From Subtercola vilae (lineage in GTDB: Bacteria > Actinomycetota > Actinomycetes > Actinomycetales > Microbacteriaceae), in contig NZ_QYRT01000038.1 of NCBI RefSeq assembly GCF_004923255.1, positions 1 through 37,450 of the forward strand: a stretch of 37,450 nucleotides of DNA, written 5' to 3'. This document shows, piece after piece, positions 1 through 6,570 of this stretch. A model generated the notes under the pieces. That model made no database searches. It was not told where the DNA came from and was given only the letters and a program-made list of their open reading frames with translations. Every line of letters begins with the position of its first letter. Position 1 is the first letter of the stretch. The position numbers and the translations under genes are program-made.

Positions 1-769
1 GGGGGCGCACCCTCGGGGACTGCAACGCTTCCAACAACGCCCGCAAACTGCCTGCTTGCAGGGGTGGGAGGAGGGCGATCATTTTGGTCATCCCATCACC
101 CTGAGCCGTGAACCTCACATACCGTTTGGACTGCAACACCCGGTCAGTGGGTTCCAGACCGTCAGGGTCAAGATGCGCCCGCACCCGCGACGCCAGCAAA
201 CCGATATCGTCCGCTGAGTACCGGAACCCACCCGAGATGTTCTTCGCCGCATCGACCAACGCTTTCTCAGCGTCACGGATCTCCTCAGTGAACCCCAACT
301 GGGCTGCGACCTCGGTCAGGTTACGGACGATCTGCGCCGCCGCATCCACACCCAAACTGCCATCGATGAGGCCCTGCTCGACGTGCGGGAAGTTCGACGG
401 GATCACCACCCCATTGATCGACACCCCCGACCTGACACTCTTGCCGAGCTTCAGCCAGCTGTTCGCGGTATGCCCCGCACCACCCGTCACCGCCGCCACC
501 AACTTCGGTACCGTCGTGAAATTCTGTGCCCGAGACAGAGACCCATCCCCCAACTCCGCACGGGACCTCTCAGCCACCTCCCCAGCCAACCGCACACGCA
601 ACCCATCCACCAGACGGCCCAGCTTCTCCGCATCTGCGATCCGCGACAACAATGCTTCATCGGCAAGCCCGAAGGGCGCGGCAGCCCCACACCACCCCGA
701 AAGTAGACCAACCAGCTCGCCGAAGCTCGCCGCGTCAGCAGCAGGCGAAGTGGTGGGCGATTCGTTCAT
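1..769 (-). CDS. DUF222 domain HNH-endonuclease-like protein, 3' end cut by window edge
   Basis: About 256 codons are open from the ATG at 769 down to base 1 with no stop, so the gene continues out of the window. The protein begins MNESPTTSPA and has features of the actinobacterial DUF222 (13E12 repeat) family: an N-terminal helical part, a stretch around GDGSLSRAQNFTTVPKLV, a segment near GSLGVDAAAQIVRNLTE, and LDPDGLEPTDRV. In this family a C-terminal HNH nuclease motif usually follows; it would lie outside the window and is not seen. These genes are multi-copy in many actinobacteria and their role is unsettled. The 115 bp between this start and the next gene upstream (770-884) is T-rich on the coding strand, with a short TCAAAA/TTTTGA inverted repeat and no clear Shine-Dalgarno. 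Family call is good; the nuclease function is inferred. Confidence 0.85.
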   Translation of the reverse strand, partial: MNESPTTSPAADAASFGELVGLLSGWCGAAAPFGLADEALLSRIADAEKLGRLVDGLRVRLAGEVAERSRAELGDGSLSRAQNFTTVPKLVAAVTGGAGHTANSWLKLGKSVRSGVSINGVVIPSNFPHVEQGLIDGSLGVDAAAQIVRNLTEVAAQLGFTEEIRDAEKALVDAAKNISGGFRYSADDIGLLASRVRAHLDPDGLEPTDRVLQSKRYVRFTAQGDGMTKMIALLPPLQAGSLRALLEALQSPRVRP

Positions 770-884
770 GACCCAAGTCAACCACCAACCACTGACATTC
801 ACTCAACAAATAGGGCCCAAAACGACCCCCACAGAAAAGAATCTCAAAAAACTTTTGAAAACATTTCCAACTGCAGCCGAGAAA

Positions 885-1604
885 CTACCGACTACCGTCG
901 TAGCTCGCGGGAACGAGGTCCATCTGAGGAGCCCCGCTCGAAACCAGACTCAGAATCGCATCCGCAACCTGCTCGGGCGTATCGAAGACTGCCCCGGCAG
1001 TCATCGCCTCCGCTGCGGCACGACCGGCCCGAATCGAGTTCAGAAACTCGGTGTCCGTGGCGAAGGGGATCATCGTCGAGACGGTCACCCCGGTTCCCTC
1101 AAGTTCAGCCCGCGCGATGGCAGACAGTCGCTCGAGCGCGATCTTCGAGGCGACGTATCCGCCCGTTCCCGGAGCATCTGCAAAAGTCGTCCCTGAACTG
1201 ACGTTGACGATACTGCCCACCCCTTGCTGGCGCATGCTCGGCAGCACGGCCTGCATCATGGCGAGTGGGGCGACGAGGTTCAGCTCGAGAATTCCCCGAA
1301 AGTCATCGAGCGAGATCTGCTCCACCTCTGACTGAAGGCCCTGACCGGCGTTGTTGACCAACACGTCGATGCGCCCGAAAGCATCGAGCGCGGCCTGGGC
1401 CAGTGCGGTCACCTGGGCCTGGTTGGTGACATCGCACTGCACCGCGATGGCTCCGCCGAGCTCGCCAGCAAGATCACGAATGCGGTCGACACGACGCGCG
1501 GCCAACACCACTCGTGCTCCAGCTGCCGAGGCTGCGCGAGCCGTTGCGGCTCCGATACCGGAGGATGCACCGGTAACAATGACCACCGAACCATCAACTT
1601 TCAT
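885..1604 (-). CDS. SDR family NAD(P)-dependent oxidoreductase
   Basis: A 239-residue classical short-chain dehydrogenase/reductase of normal family length. The cofactor motif TGASSGIG is at residues 11-18, NNAG at 84-87, and the catalytic Ser (136/137 in NVSSG), Tyr150 and Lys154 (YVASK) are all present. It should interconvert a hydroxyl and a carbonyl; the substrate cannot be read from sequence. The start is fixed by a strong GAGGAGA Shine-Dalgarno a few bases upstream of ATG. It diverges from a TetR gene across a 96-bp gap that holds a perfect inverted repeat, so it is probably a TetR target. Nearby acyl-CoA dehydrogenase, thiolase and alcohol dehydrogenase suggest a shared catabolic role for an alcohol or lipid-like substrate, which is inference. 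Confidence 0.93.
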   Translation of the reverse strand: MKVDGSVVIVTGASSGIGAATARAASAAGARVVLAARRVDRIRDLAGELGGAIAVQCDVTNQAQVTALAQAALDAFGRIDVLVNNAGQGLQSEVEQISLDDFRGILELNLVAPLAMMQAVLPSMRQQGVGSIVNVSSGTTFADAPGTGGYVASKIALERLSAIARAELEGTGVTVSTMIPFATDTEFLNSIRAGRAAAEAMTAGAVFDTPEQVADAILSLVSSGAPQMDLVPASYDGSR

Positions 1605-1647
1605 AATCTTCTCCTCACTCTCGGCCGCGTGGGCGGCTCCCGATAAA

Positions 1648-1675
1648 CATTACGCTACTCCTAAGTAGCGTAATG
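1648..1675. promoter_or_regulatory. Perfect 12-bp inverted repeat, probable TetR operator
   Basis: The arms CATTACGCTACT (1648-1659) and AGTAGCGTAATG (1664-1675) are exact reverse complements around the 4-bp spacer CCTA. The site sits between the divergent SDR and TetR genes and ends 13 bp before the TetR gene's candidate -10 box (1689-1694), so it would cover that promoter's -35 region. TetR-family dimers typically bind such palindromes and repress themselves and the divergent neighbour; the assignment here is inferred from position. Confidence 0.8.
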
Positions 1676-1688
1676 CCGTGTACCGCGA

Positions 1689-1694
1689 TATCGT
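1689..1694 (+). promoter_or_regulatory. Candidate leaderless -10 box (TATCGT) of the TetR gene
   Basis: TATCGT is followed by 6 nt and the GTG start at 1701, the spacing expected when transcription starts at the start codon. No Shine-Dalgarno precedes the gene. The -35 region would overlap the right arm of the inverted repeat at 1664-1675, which suits autorepression. Confidence 0.5.
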
Positions 1695-1700
1695 TGTCAC

Positions 1701-2339
1701 GTGAACACTTCTGCTGGACTGCCCGCGCCGACGAAGATCGATGGGCTACCTCTGGGCCGCCCACATGATCGCTCGAGCGACGCGCTGATCCTGTCGACCA
1801 CTGTCGACCTCCTCGCCGAGCGCGCCTACGAGCGTGTCACGATGGACGAAGTTGCAGCCCGCACCGGCAAAGCCAAGACCACGCTCTACCGCCGATGGGC
1901 CACGAAAGACGACCTTGTCATAGCCGCAATTCGGTCTGCGGGGCACCCACCTGAGATCGACCATCTACCCGACCGCGGAAGTCTGCGGTTGGATCTGCTC
2001 GCCGTGGTCGACTCGCCGTGGCTCGGCGGAGCAACGCGACGCATCTCGATCCTCAGAACTCTCATCTCGGCCGCTCGGAGTTCGGAGGAGTTGGCTGACG
2101 TGGTGAGAGCAGAGATCACGGAGCCCTACATAGAGATCTACCGCCGTCTGTTTGATCGGGCGATCGACAGCGGGGAAATACCGCGCGAGCTGGCCGCACG
2201 CGTGCCCGTCTTGGCCGATGTTCTGCCCGCGATGAGCGCGCACCGTTTGAGTTTCAGCCGCGAGCCCGTTGAGCGTGACTTCTTCGTCTCGGTGATCGAC
2301 GACGTCATTCTTGCCGCACTCGGGCACTCACCGCGCTGA
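1701..2339 (+). CDS. TetR/AcrR family transcriptional regulator
   Basis: A 212-residue regulator. The N-terminal TetR helix-turn-helix is plain at about residues 26-72, with DEVAARTGKAKTTLYRRW matching the family's recognition-helix signature. The C-terminal ligand and dimerisation domain (from about 90) is divergent, as usual, so the ligand is unknown. The GTG start gives a normal N-terminal extension of about 25 residues before the HTH and fits a leaderless -10 box 6 nt upstream. It is divergent from the SDR gene and convergent with the alcohol dehydrogenase. The likely operator is the palindrome at 1648-1675. A role in sensing an acyl-CoA, alcohol or related metabolite is inferred from the neighbouring enzymes only. 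Confidence 0.93.
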   Translation: MNTSAGLPAPTKIDGLPLGRPHDRSSDALILSTTVDLLAERAYERVTMDEVAARTGKAKTTLYRRWATKDDLVIAAIRSAGHPPEIDHLPDRGSLRLDLLAVVDSPWLGGATRRISILRTLISAARSSEELADVVRAEITEPYIEIYRRLFDRAIDSGEIPRELAARVPVLADVLPAMSAHRLSFSREPVERDFFVSVIDDVILAALGHSPR

Positions 2340-2359
2340 GAACCGCGGTACAGCCCGCC

Positions 2360-2379
2360 CGCCCGCCGACGAACGGGCG
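2360..2379. terminator. Possible weak bidirectional hairpin
   Basis: CGCCCG (2360-2365) and CGGGCG (2374-2379) form a 6-bp stem with an 8-nt loop in the 46-bp gap between the convergent TetR and alcohol dehydrogenase genes. There is no T-run on either strand, so the terminator call rests mainly on position. Confidence 0.3.
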
Positions 2380-2385
2380 CCGGTA

Positions 2386-3606
2386 TCAGACCGGAAACAC
2401 GATCAACTGTCTCAGGGCGCGACCCTCGGCCAGAGCATCCATCGCCTCATTGAGGTCGTCGAGCTGCACGCGCGCCGAGATCAACTTCTCGACGGGCAGT
2501 CTGCCCTGGCGCCACAGGTCGGCGAACCTCGGAATGTCGCGCGACGGCACGGCAGAACCGAGGTAGCTGCCGATGATGGTGCGCGCCTCGGCGGTCAGTA
2601 TGAGGGGCGAAATGGATGCCCGGGCATCCGGTGCCGGCAGCCCCACGGTGACCGTGCGACCGCCCGGCGCGGTAGCTCGAACCGCGGTCTCGAAGGCCCG
2701 CGCGTTGCCCGCGGCCTCGATCACGATCGGAGCCCGCACGCCCGACGCAACAAGCTCCTCGGGCGTGTACGTCTCGGTCACACCACACGAGCGCGCGTTC
2801 TCGAGCTTCTGCGCCACGCCGTCGACGCCGATCACATGGTGCCCGAGCGAGAGCGCGACCAGCACCGCCGCCATTCCCACGCCGCCGAGCCCCACGACCA
2901 TGATGGTGTCGCCGGGCTCGGGGCGAGCCGAATTGACCACGGCTCCCCCACCCGTGAGCACGGCGCAGCCGAGCAGGGCGGCGACCTCGGCGGGAACATC
3001 GGGCTCGACCCTCACGACCGACGCCCGGTTGACGACGGCGTAGGTGGCGAACGCCGACACCCCGAGGTGGTGCGAGACAGGGGCGCCGCCGCGGTGCAGG
3101 CGTGTCTCGCCGCCGAGCAGCGTGCCGGCGTTGTTGGCAGCCGTACCTATTTCGCAGGGCAGCCGCCCGCCCGTGGCGCAGCCGGCGCAGTGCCCACACC
3201 GCGGAAGAAACGTCATGACGACGCGGTCTCCGATGGCGATGGGCTCCGGATGCCCGGCTCCACCAGCCCCGTTCGAATCACCCGCGCGGCCATTGCCCGC
3301 ATCACCCGCGCCCGCAACACCAATGCTTTCTGCGGCGCCACCCGCAGCCGCGTCACCGCCCACCTGCGGCCCCATCGCCTCCACGATGCCCGCGGCCTCG
3401 TGCCCGAGCAGCATCGGCGTCGGACGCACACGATTGCCATCAACGACCGACAGGTCGGAGTGGCACACCCCAGCCACCTCGATGCGCACAAGTAGCTCGT
3501 TCAGACCAGGCGGGTCGAGCGTGAGTTCGCCGATCGTGATCGGCCGCGACGAGGCAAAAGGCGAAGGGGCGCCGACCCGCTCGAGAACTGCTCCTCTGAT
3601 CTTCAT
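2386..3606 (-). CDS. Zinc-dependent medium-chain alcohol dehydrogenase with a Gly/Ala-rich insertion
   Basis: A 406-residue MDR-family dehydrogenase oxidising an alcohol to an aldehyde or ketone with NAD(P). Catalytic zinc ligands are visible as Cys48-His49 (GVCHS) and His69-Glu70 (LLGHE). The four structural-zinc cysteines are at 137, 140, 143 and 151. The Rossmann motif GLGGVG lies near 240. Residues of about 83-120 are a low-complexity Gly/Ala/Asp insertion placed between the usual EAMGPQV and IAIGDRVV strands, which explains the extra length over the roughly 365-375 usual for the family. The ATG at 3606 overlaps the thiolase stop by one base (TGATG), pointing to translational coupling; a longer reading upstream lies inside the thiolase gene and is not supported by homology. 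Substrate unknown. Confidence 0.92.
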   Translation of the reverse strand: MKIRGAVLERVGAPSPFASSRPITIGELTLDPPGLNELLVRIEVAGVCHSDLSVVDGNRVRPTPMLLGHEAAGIVEAMGPQVGGDAAAGGAAESIGVAGAGDAGNGRAGDSNGAGGAGHPEPIAIGDRVVMTFLPRCGHCAGCATGGRLPCEIGTAANNAGTLLGGETRLHRGGAPVSHHLGVSAFATYAVVNRASVVRVEPDVPAEVAALLGCAVLTGGGAVVNSARPEPGDTIMVVGLGGVGMAAVLVALSLGHHVIGVDGVAQKLENARSCGVTETYTPEELVASGVRAPIVIEAAGNARAFETAVRATAPGGRTVTVGLPAPDARASISPLILTAEARTIIGSYLGSAVPSRDIPRFADLWRQGRLPVEKLISARVQLDDLNEAMDALAEGRALRQLIVFPV

Positions 3607-4829
3607 CAGTTCATCCTCTCGATGACCATGGCCATACCCTGCCCGCCGCCGACACACATGGTCTCGAGTCCGAACTGTTTATCGAGAGTGGTGAGGCCGT
3701 TGAGCAGGGTTCCTGTGATGCGCGCTCCGGTCATGCCGAAGGGATGCCCGACCGCGATTGCACCGCCGTGAACGTTGAGACGGTCGAAGTCGATGCCAAG
3801 ATCTCGCGCAGAGGGAATGACCTGCGCGGCGAACGCCTCATTGATCTCGACGAGATCGATGTCGTCGATGGTCAGGCCGGCCCGGCGCAGCGCCTGACGG
3901 CTCGCCTCGACCGGGCCGAGACCCATGATCTCGGGCGAGAGGGCCGTCACTCCGGTCGAGACGATGCGGGCCAGCGGGGTCAGGCCGAGTTCGCGCGCAA
4001 CGGTGTCACTGACGATGACAAGGGCCGCCGCGCCGTCGTTGAGGGGGCAGCAGTTGCCGGCCGTCACGGTGCCGTCGGGGCGGAAGACGGGCTTCAGGCC
4101 CTCGAGCGACGCTGTGGTCACGCCGGGGCGCGGGCCATCATCGGCCGTGATGAGCCGCCCGTCGGCCGCCGCGGTCGGGGTGATCTCACGCGCCCAGAAG
4201 CCGCTGGCGATGGCCGCCTGTGCCCGGTTCTGGCTGAGCGCTGCGAACTCGTCTTGCTCCTGCCGGCTGATGCCTTTCAGCTGGGCGACGTTCTCGGCGG
4301 TCTGGCCCATTGCGATGTAGGCATCGGCGAGGGCTCCGAGCGAGCGCGGGTCGACCCAGGCTGAGCCTCCCTCTGCGAGCCGAGCAGTGCGTTCGGCGGC
4401 CTCGGCGAAGAGCGGGTTGAGCACGTCGTGCCCGGGAATGTCGTCGCTCGTTCCGTTCACCGACTGGCTGATGGCCTCGACGCCGGCTGAGACGAAAATG
4501 TCGCCCTCGCCGGCCTTGATCGCGTGAAATGCCATCCGTGTGCTCTGCAGGCTCGAGGCGCAATAGCGGGTCACCGTGGTTGCCGGCACGCTATCGAGTC
4601 CGAGGAGAACCGTCACGATGCGGGCCATGTTCATACCCTGTTCCCCGCCCGGCATACCGCAGCCGAGAATCAGGTCGTCAATACGTCGAGGGTCGAGCGC
4701 GGGCACCGACGCGAGGGCGACTCGCACGATCTCTGCGACGAGGTCGTCGGGCCGTCGCCCCGCGAGCGACCCTTTGAAGGCGCGACCGATGGGGGTTCGC
4801 GCAGCGGAGACGATGAGGGCTTCGGGCAT
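3606..4829 (-). CDS. Thiolase family acetyl-CoA C-acyltransferase
   Basis: A 407-residue thiolase that cleaves 3-ketoacyl-CoA with CoA (or runs in reverse). The nucleophilic cysteine is Cys90 in RYCASS, GHPFGMTGAR carries the active-site His, and CVGGGQGMA near the C-terminus carries the second cysteine. Length and N-terminal AARTPIGRAFKG are typical. The start is supported by an AGGAG Shine-Dalgarno 7 nt upstream. It lies 63 bp downstream of the acyl-CoA dehydrogenase and is coupled to the alcohol dehydrogenase, so the three are probably one operon. It is distinct from the second thiolase at 30.7 kb, suggesting a dedicated catabolic route separate from general beta-oxidation. Confidence 0.95.
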   Translation of the reverse strand: MPEALIVSAARTPIGRAFKGSLAGRRPDDLVAEIVRVALASVPALDPRRIDDLILGCGMPGGEQGMNMARIVTVLLGLDSVPATTVTRYCASSLQSTRMAFHAIKAGEGDIFVSAGVEAISQSVNGTSDDIPGHDVLNPLFAEAAERTARLAEGGSAWVDPRSLGALADAYIAMGQTAENVAQLKGISRQEQDEFAALSQNRAQAAIASGFWAREITPTAAADGRLITADDGPRPGVTTASLEGLKPVFRPDGTVTAGNCCPLNDGAAALVIVSDTVARELGLTPLARIVSTGVTALSPEIMGLGPVEASRQALRRAGLTIDDIDLVEINEAFAAQVIPSARDLGIDFDRLNVHGGAIAVGHPFGMTGARITGTLLNGLTTLDKQFGLETMCVGGGQGMAMVIERMN

Positions 4830-4892
4830 GAGATGCTCCTGTCGGTGGGTGATATGAAGGGTGAGGTCGGTCTGAAGCGATGACGCGCAGGT

Positions 4893-6071
4893 CTACACGA
4901 ACGCGGCCTGCCCTGTGATGGCCCGCCCGACGATCAGTGTGTTCATCTCGCGCGTGCCCTCGAACGAGTAGATGGCCTCGGCATCGGCAAAGGGTTTGGC
5001 CGCCCCATACCCGAGCACGATTCCGTTGCCGCCCATCACCTCCCGCGCCCACGCCACCGTTTCGCGGGCCCGACTCGACACGAATGACTTCGTCAGCGCC
5101 GAATGCTCGTCGCGTTGCAGCCCCGCATCGAGCAGCGCCGACGCCTGCACGCACAGCGCGATGCTCGCCGTGATATTGCCAAGGCACCGCGCGAGCAGGT
5201 CTTGCACGAGCTGGCGACTGCCGATCGGCCGCCCGAACTGCTCGCTCGCGCGCGCGTAGGCCACAGCAGCCTCGTACGCACCGATCGAGTTGCCCACCGC
5301 GAGCCACCCCACTCCGGCGCGAGTGAGCCGAAGAACCACGGCGACGTCTGCGAATGACCGGATGCCCGGCAACCGGTTCTCCTCCCTGACCACCACCTCG
5401 TCGAGGGTGATGTCTGCGTTCTGAATGAGCCTGAAGCTGAGTTTGTTCTCAATCTTCGTGGCGGTGAAGCCCGGCGTGCACGTGTCGACGATGAACCCCT
5501 TCACCTGCCCATCCGCAGTGTCGCGCGCCCAGATCACCACGATGTCGGCGAAGGTGGCGTTGCCGATCCAGCGTTTGGCACCGTTCAGCACCCAGTGCTC
5601 ACCCCGCCGCTCAGCCGTGGTGCGAAGGCCGCGCGCGGTGTCGGAGCCCGAGAGTGGCTCGGTGAGGCCGAATGCCCCGATGACCTCACCGGTTGCCAGG
5701 CGGGGCAGCCAGTGCGTCCGTTGCTGCTCGCTGCCACCGACGCCGATGGAGCCCATGGCGAGCCCGCTCTGCACGGCGACGAAACCGCAGAGCGAGGCGT
5801 CTACGCGCGCCATTTCGAGGGTACAGAAGCCCTGGTAGACCGCGCTGGATTCGAACTGCCGGGTCTCTGGCCATTCGGGGCCGAACAGGCCGAGGCCAGC
5901 GAGCCCCGGGATGAGCTGGTGCGGAAATTCGGCGCGGGCCCAGTAGTCGTTCACGAGGGGGCGAACCTCTGACGCGAAGAACGCGCGAATCTCGCCGATC
6001 GACTGGCTCTCGCGCGCACTCAGGCGCCCGGCAAAGCCGTAGAAGTCGCTGTCGAGAAAGGGCGTCGCCAT
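4893..6071 (-). CDS. Acyl-CoA dehydrogenase, glutaryl-CoA-dehydrogenase-like clade
   Basis: A 392-residue FAD-dependent acyl-CoA dehydrogenase introducing an alpha-beta double bond in an acyl-CoA. FGLTEPLSGSD is the conserved FAD/substrate loop and MGGNGI the later signature. The catalytic glutamate is in YSFEGTREMN, which, with the following LIVGRAITG, resembles glutaryl-CoA dehydrogenase. The arginine that binds the glutaryl carboxylate in that enzyme (YRS in human) aligns by eye with Cys in SLCGF, so a monocarboxylic acyl-CoA is the better guess. Two ATGs are close together (6077 and 6071); a GGAG sits directly against the first but 6 nt before the second, so 6071 is preferred. First gene of the probable operon with thiolase and alcohol dehydrogenase. 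Confidence 0.93.
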   Translation of the reverse strand: MATPFLDSDFYGFAGRLSARESQSIGEIRAFFASEVRPLVNDYWARAEFPHQLIPGLAGLGLFGPEWPETRQFESSAVYQGFCTLEMARVDASLCGFVAVQSGLAMGSIGVGGSEQQRTHWLPRLATGEVIGAFGLTEPLSGSDTARGLRTTAERRGEHWVLNGAKRWIGNATFADIVVIWARDTADGQVKGFIVDTCTPGFTATKIENKLSFRLIQNADITLDEVVVREENRLPGIRSFADVAVVLRLTRAGVGWLAVGNSIGAYEAAVAYARASEQFGRPIGSRQLVQDLLARCLGNITASIALCVQASALLDAGLQRDEHSALTKSFVSSRARETVAWAREVMGGNGIVLGYGAAKPFADAEAIYSFEGTREMNTLIVGRAITGQAAFV

Positions 6072-6137
6072 GATCATCTCCGTTGCGTGATCGTGCTGTC
6101 ACTCCACTATGCATCATCGATCTGCAGAATTGATCGG

Positions 6138-6143
6138 TAGAGT
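6138..6143 (+). promoter_or_regulatory. Candidate leaderless -10 box (TAGAGT) of the thioesterase
   Basis: TAGAGT is followed by 7 nt and ATG at 6151. No Shine-Dalgarno is present. This favours the start at 6151 over an in-frame ATG at 6109, which would add 14 residues not expected from the family. No convincing -35 box. Confidence 0.45.
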
Positions 6144-6150
6144 GCGACGC

Positions 6151-6570
6151 ATGACGGAGTACGGCTACAGACGGCAGTTCGAGACCCGGTGGAACGACAA
6201 CGACGTCTACGGGCACCTGAACAACACGATCTACTACGAGGCGATGGATACGACCATCACCCACTGGCTGATCACCGAAGCGGGTTATTCGCTCGGCGAG
6301 GGTGACACGATGGCGTTCTGCGTGTCGTCGTCGTGCCAGTTCGCGGCCTCTGGCGCGTTTCCCGACACGCTGCGGGTCGAGCTCGGCACGGGCCGGGTGG
6401 GGTCGACCAGTGTGGCGTGGAAGCTCGGCATCTTCAGGGAGAGCGACGGTGAGCTGCTCGCGAACGGAGAGTTCGTGCACGTCTTCGTGGGCAGTGAGAC
6501 CAAGCGACCGGTACCGATTCCCGCGGGCATCCGGGCCGCCATCGAAGCACAGTTGGTGGGCGCGGAGTGA
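6151..6570 (+). CDS. Acyl-CoA thioesterase, 4-hydroxybenzoyl-CoA thioesterase/YbgC-type hotdog
   Basis: A 139-residue single hotdog-fold protein that would hydrolyse acyl-CoA thioesters in the cytoplasm. The segment RWNDNDVYGHLNNTIYYE matches the hotdog active-site signature, with the catalytic Asp in NDVYGHLNN, and length is typical of YbgC/FadM-like enzymes. It diverges from the acyl-CoA dehydrogenase with about 80 bp between starts, so both may answer to the same signal. Its last four bases (GTGA) overlap the start of the glycosidase gene, so the two are co-transcribed. It could release CoA from dead-end acyl-CoAs produced by the neighbouring pathway; substrate chain length is unknown. Confidence 0.9.
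   Translation: MTEYGYRRQFETRWNDNDVYGHLNNTIYYEAMDTTITHWLITEAGYSLGEGDTMAFCVSSSCQFAASGAFPDTLRVELGTGRVGSTSVAWKLGIFRESDGELLANGEFVHVFVGSETKRPVPIPAGIRAAIEAQLVGAE

Noticed and set aside
108-1196. A plus-strand frame of 362 codons
   Set aside because: It lies over the DUF222 gene and the SDR gene on the other strand; its sequence is Ser/Arg/Pro-rich without motifs.
3044-3625. Plus-strand frame over the ADH insertion
   Set aside because: It is Pro/Ser/Arg-rich and antisense to the alcohol dehydrogenase, whose frame and zinc ligands are intact on both sides of the insertion.
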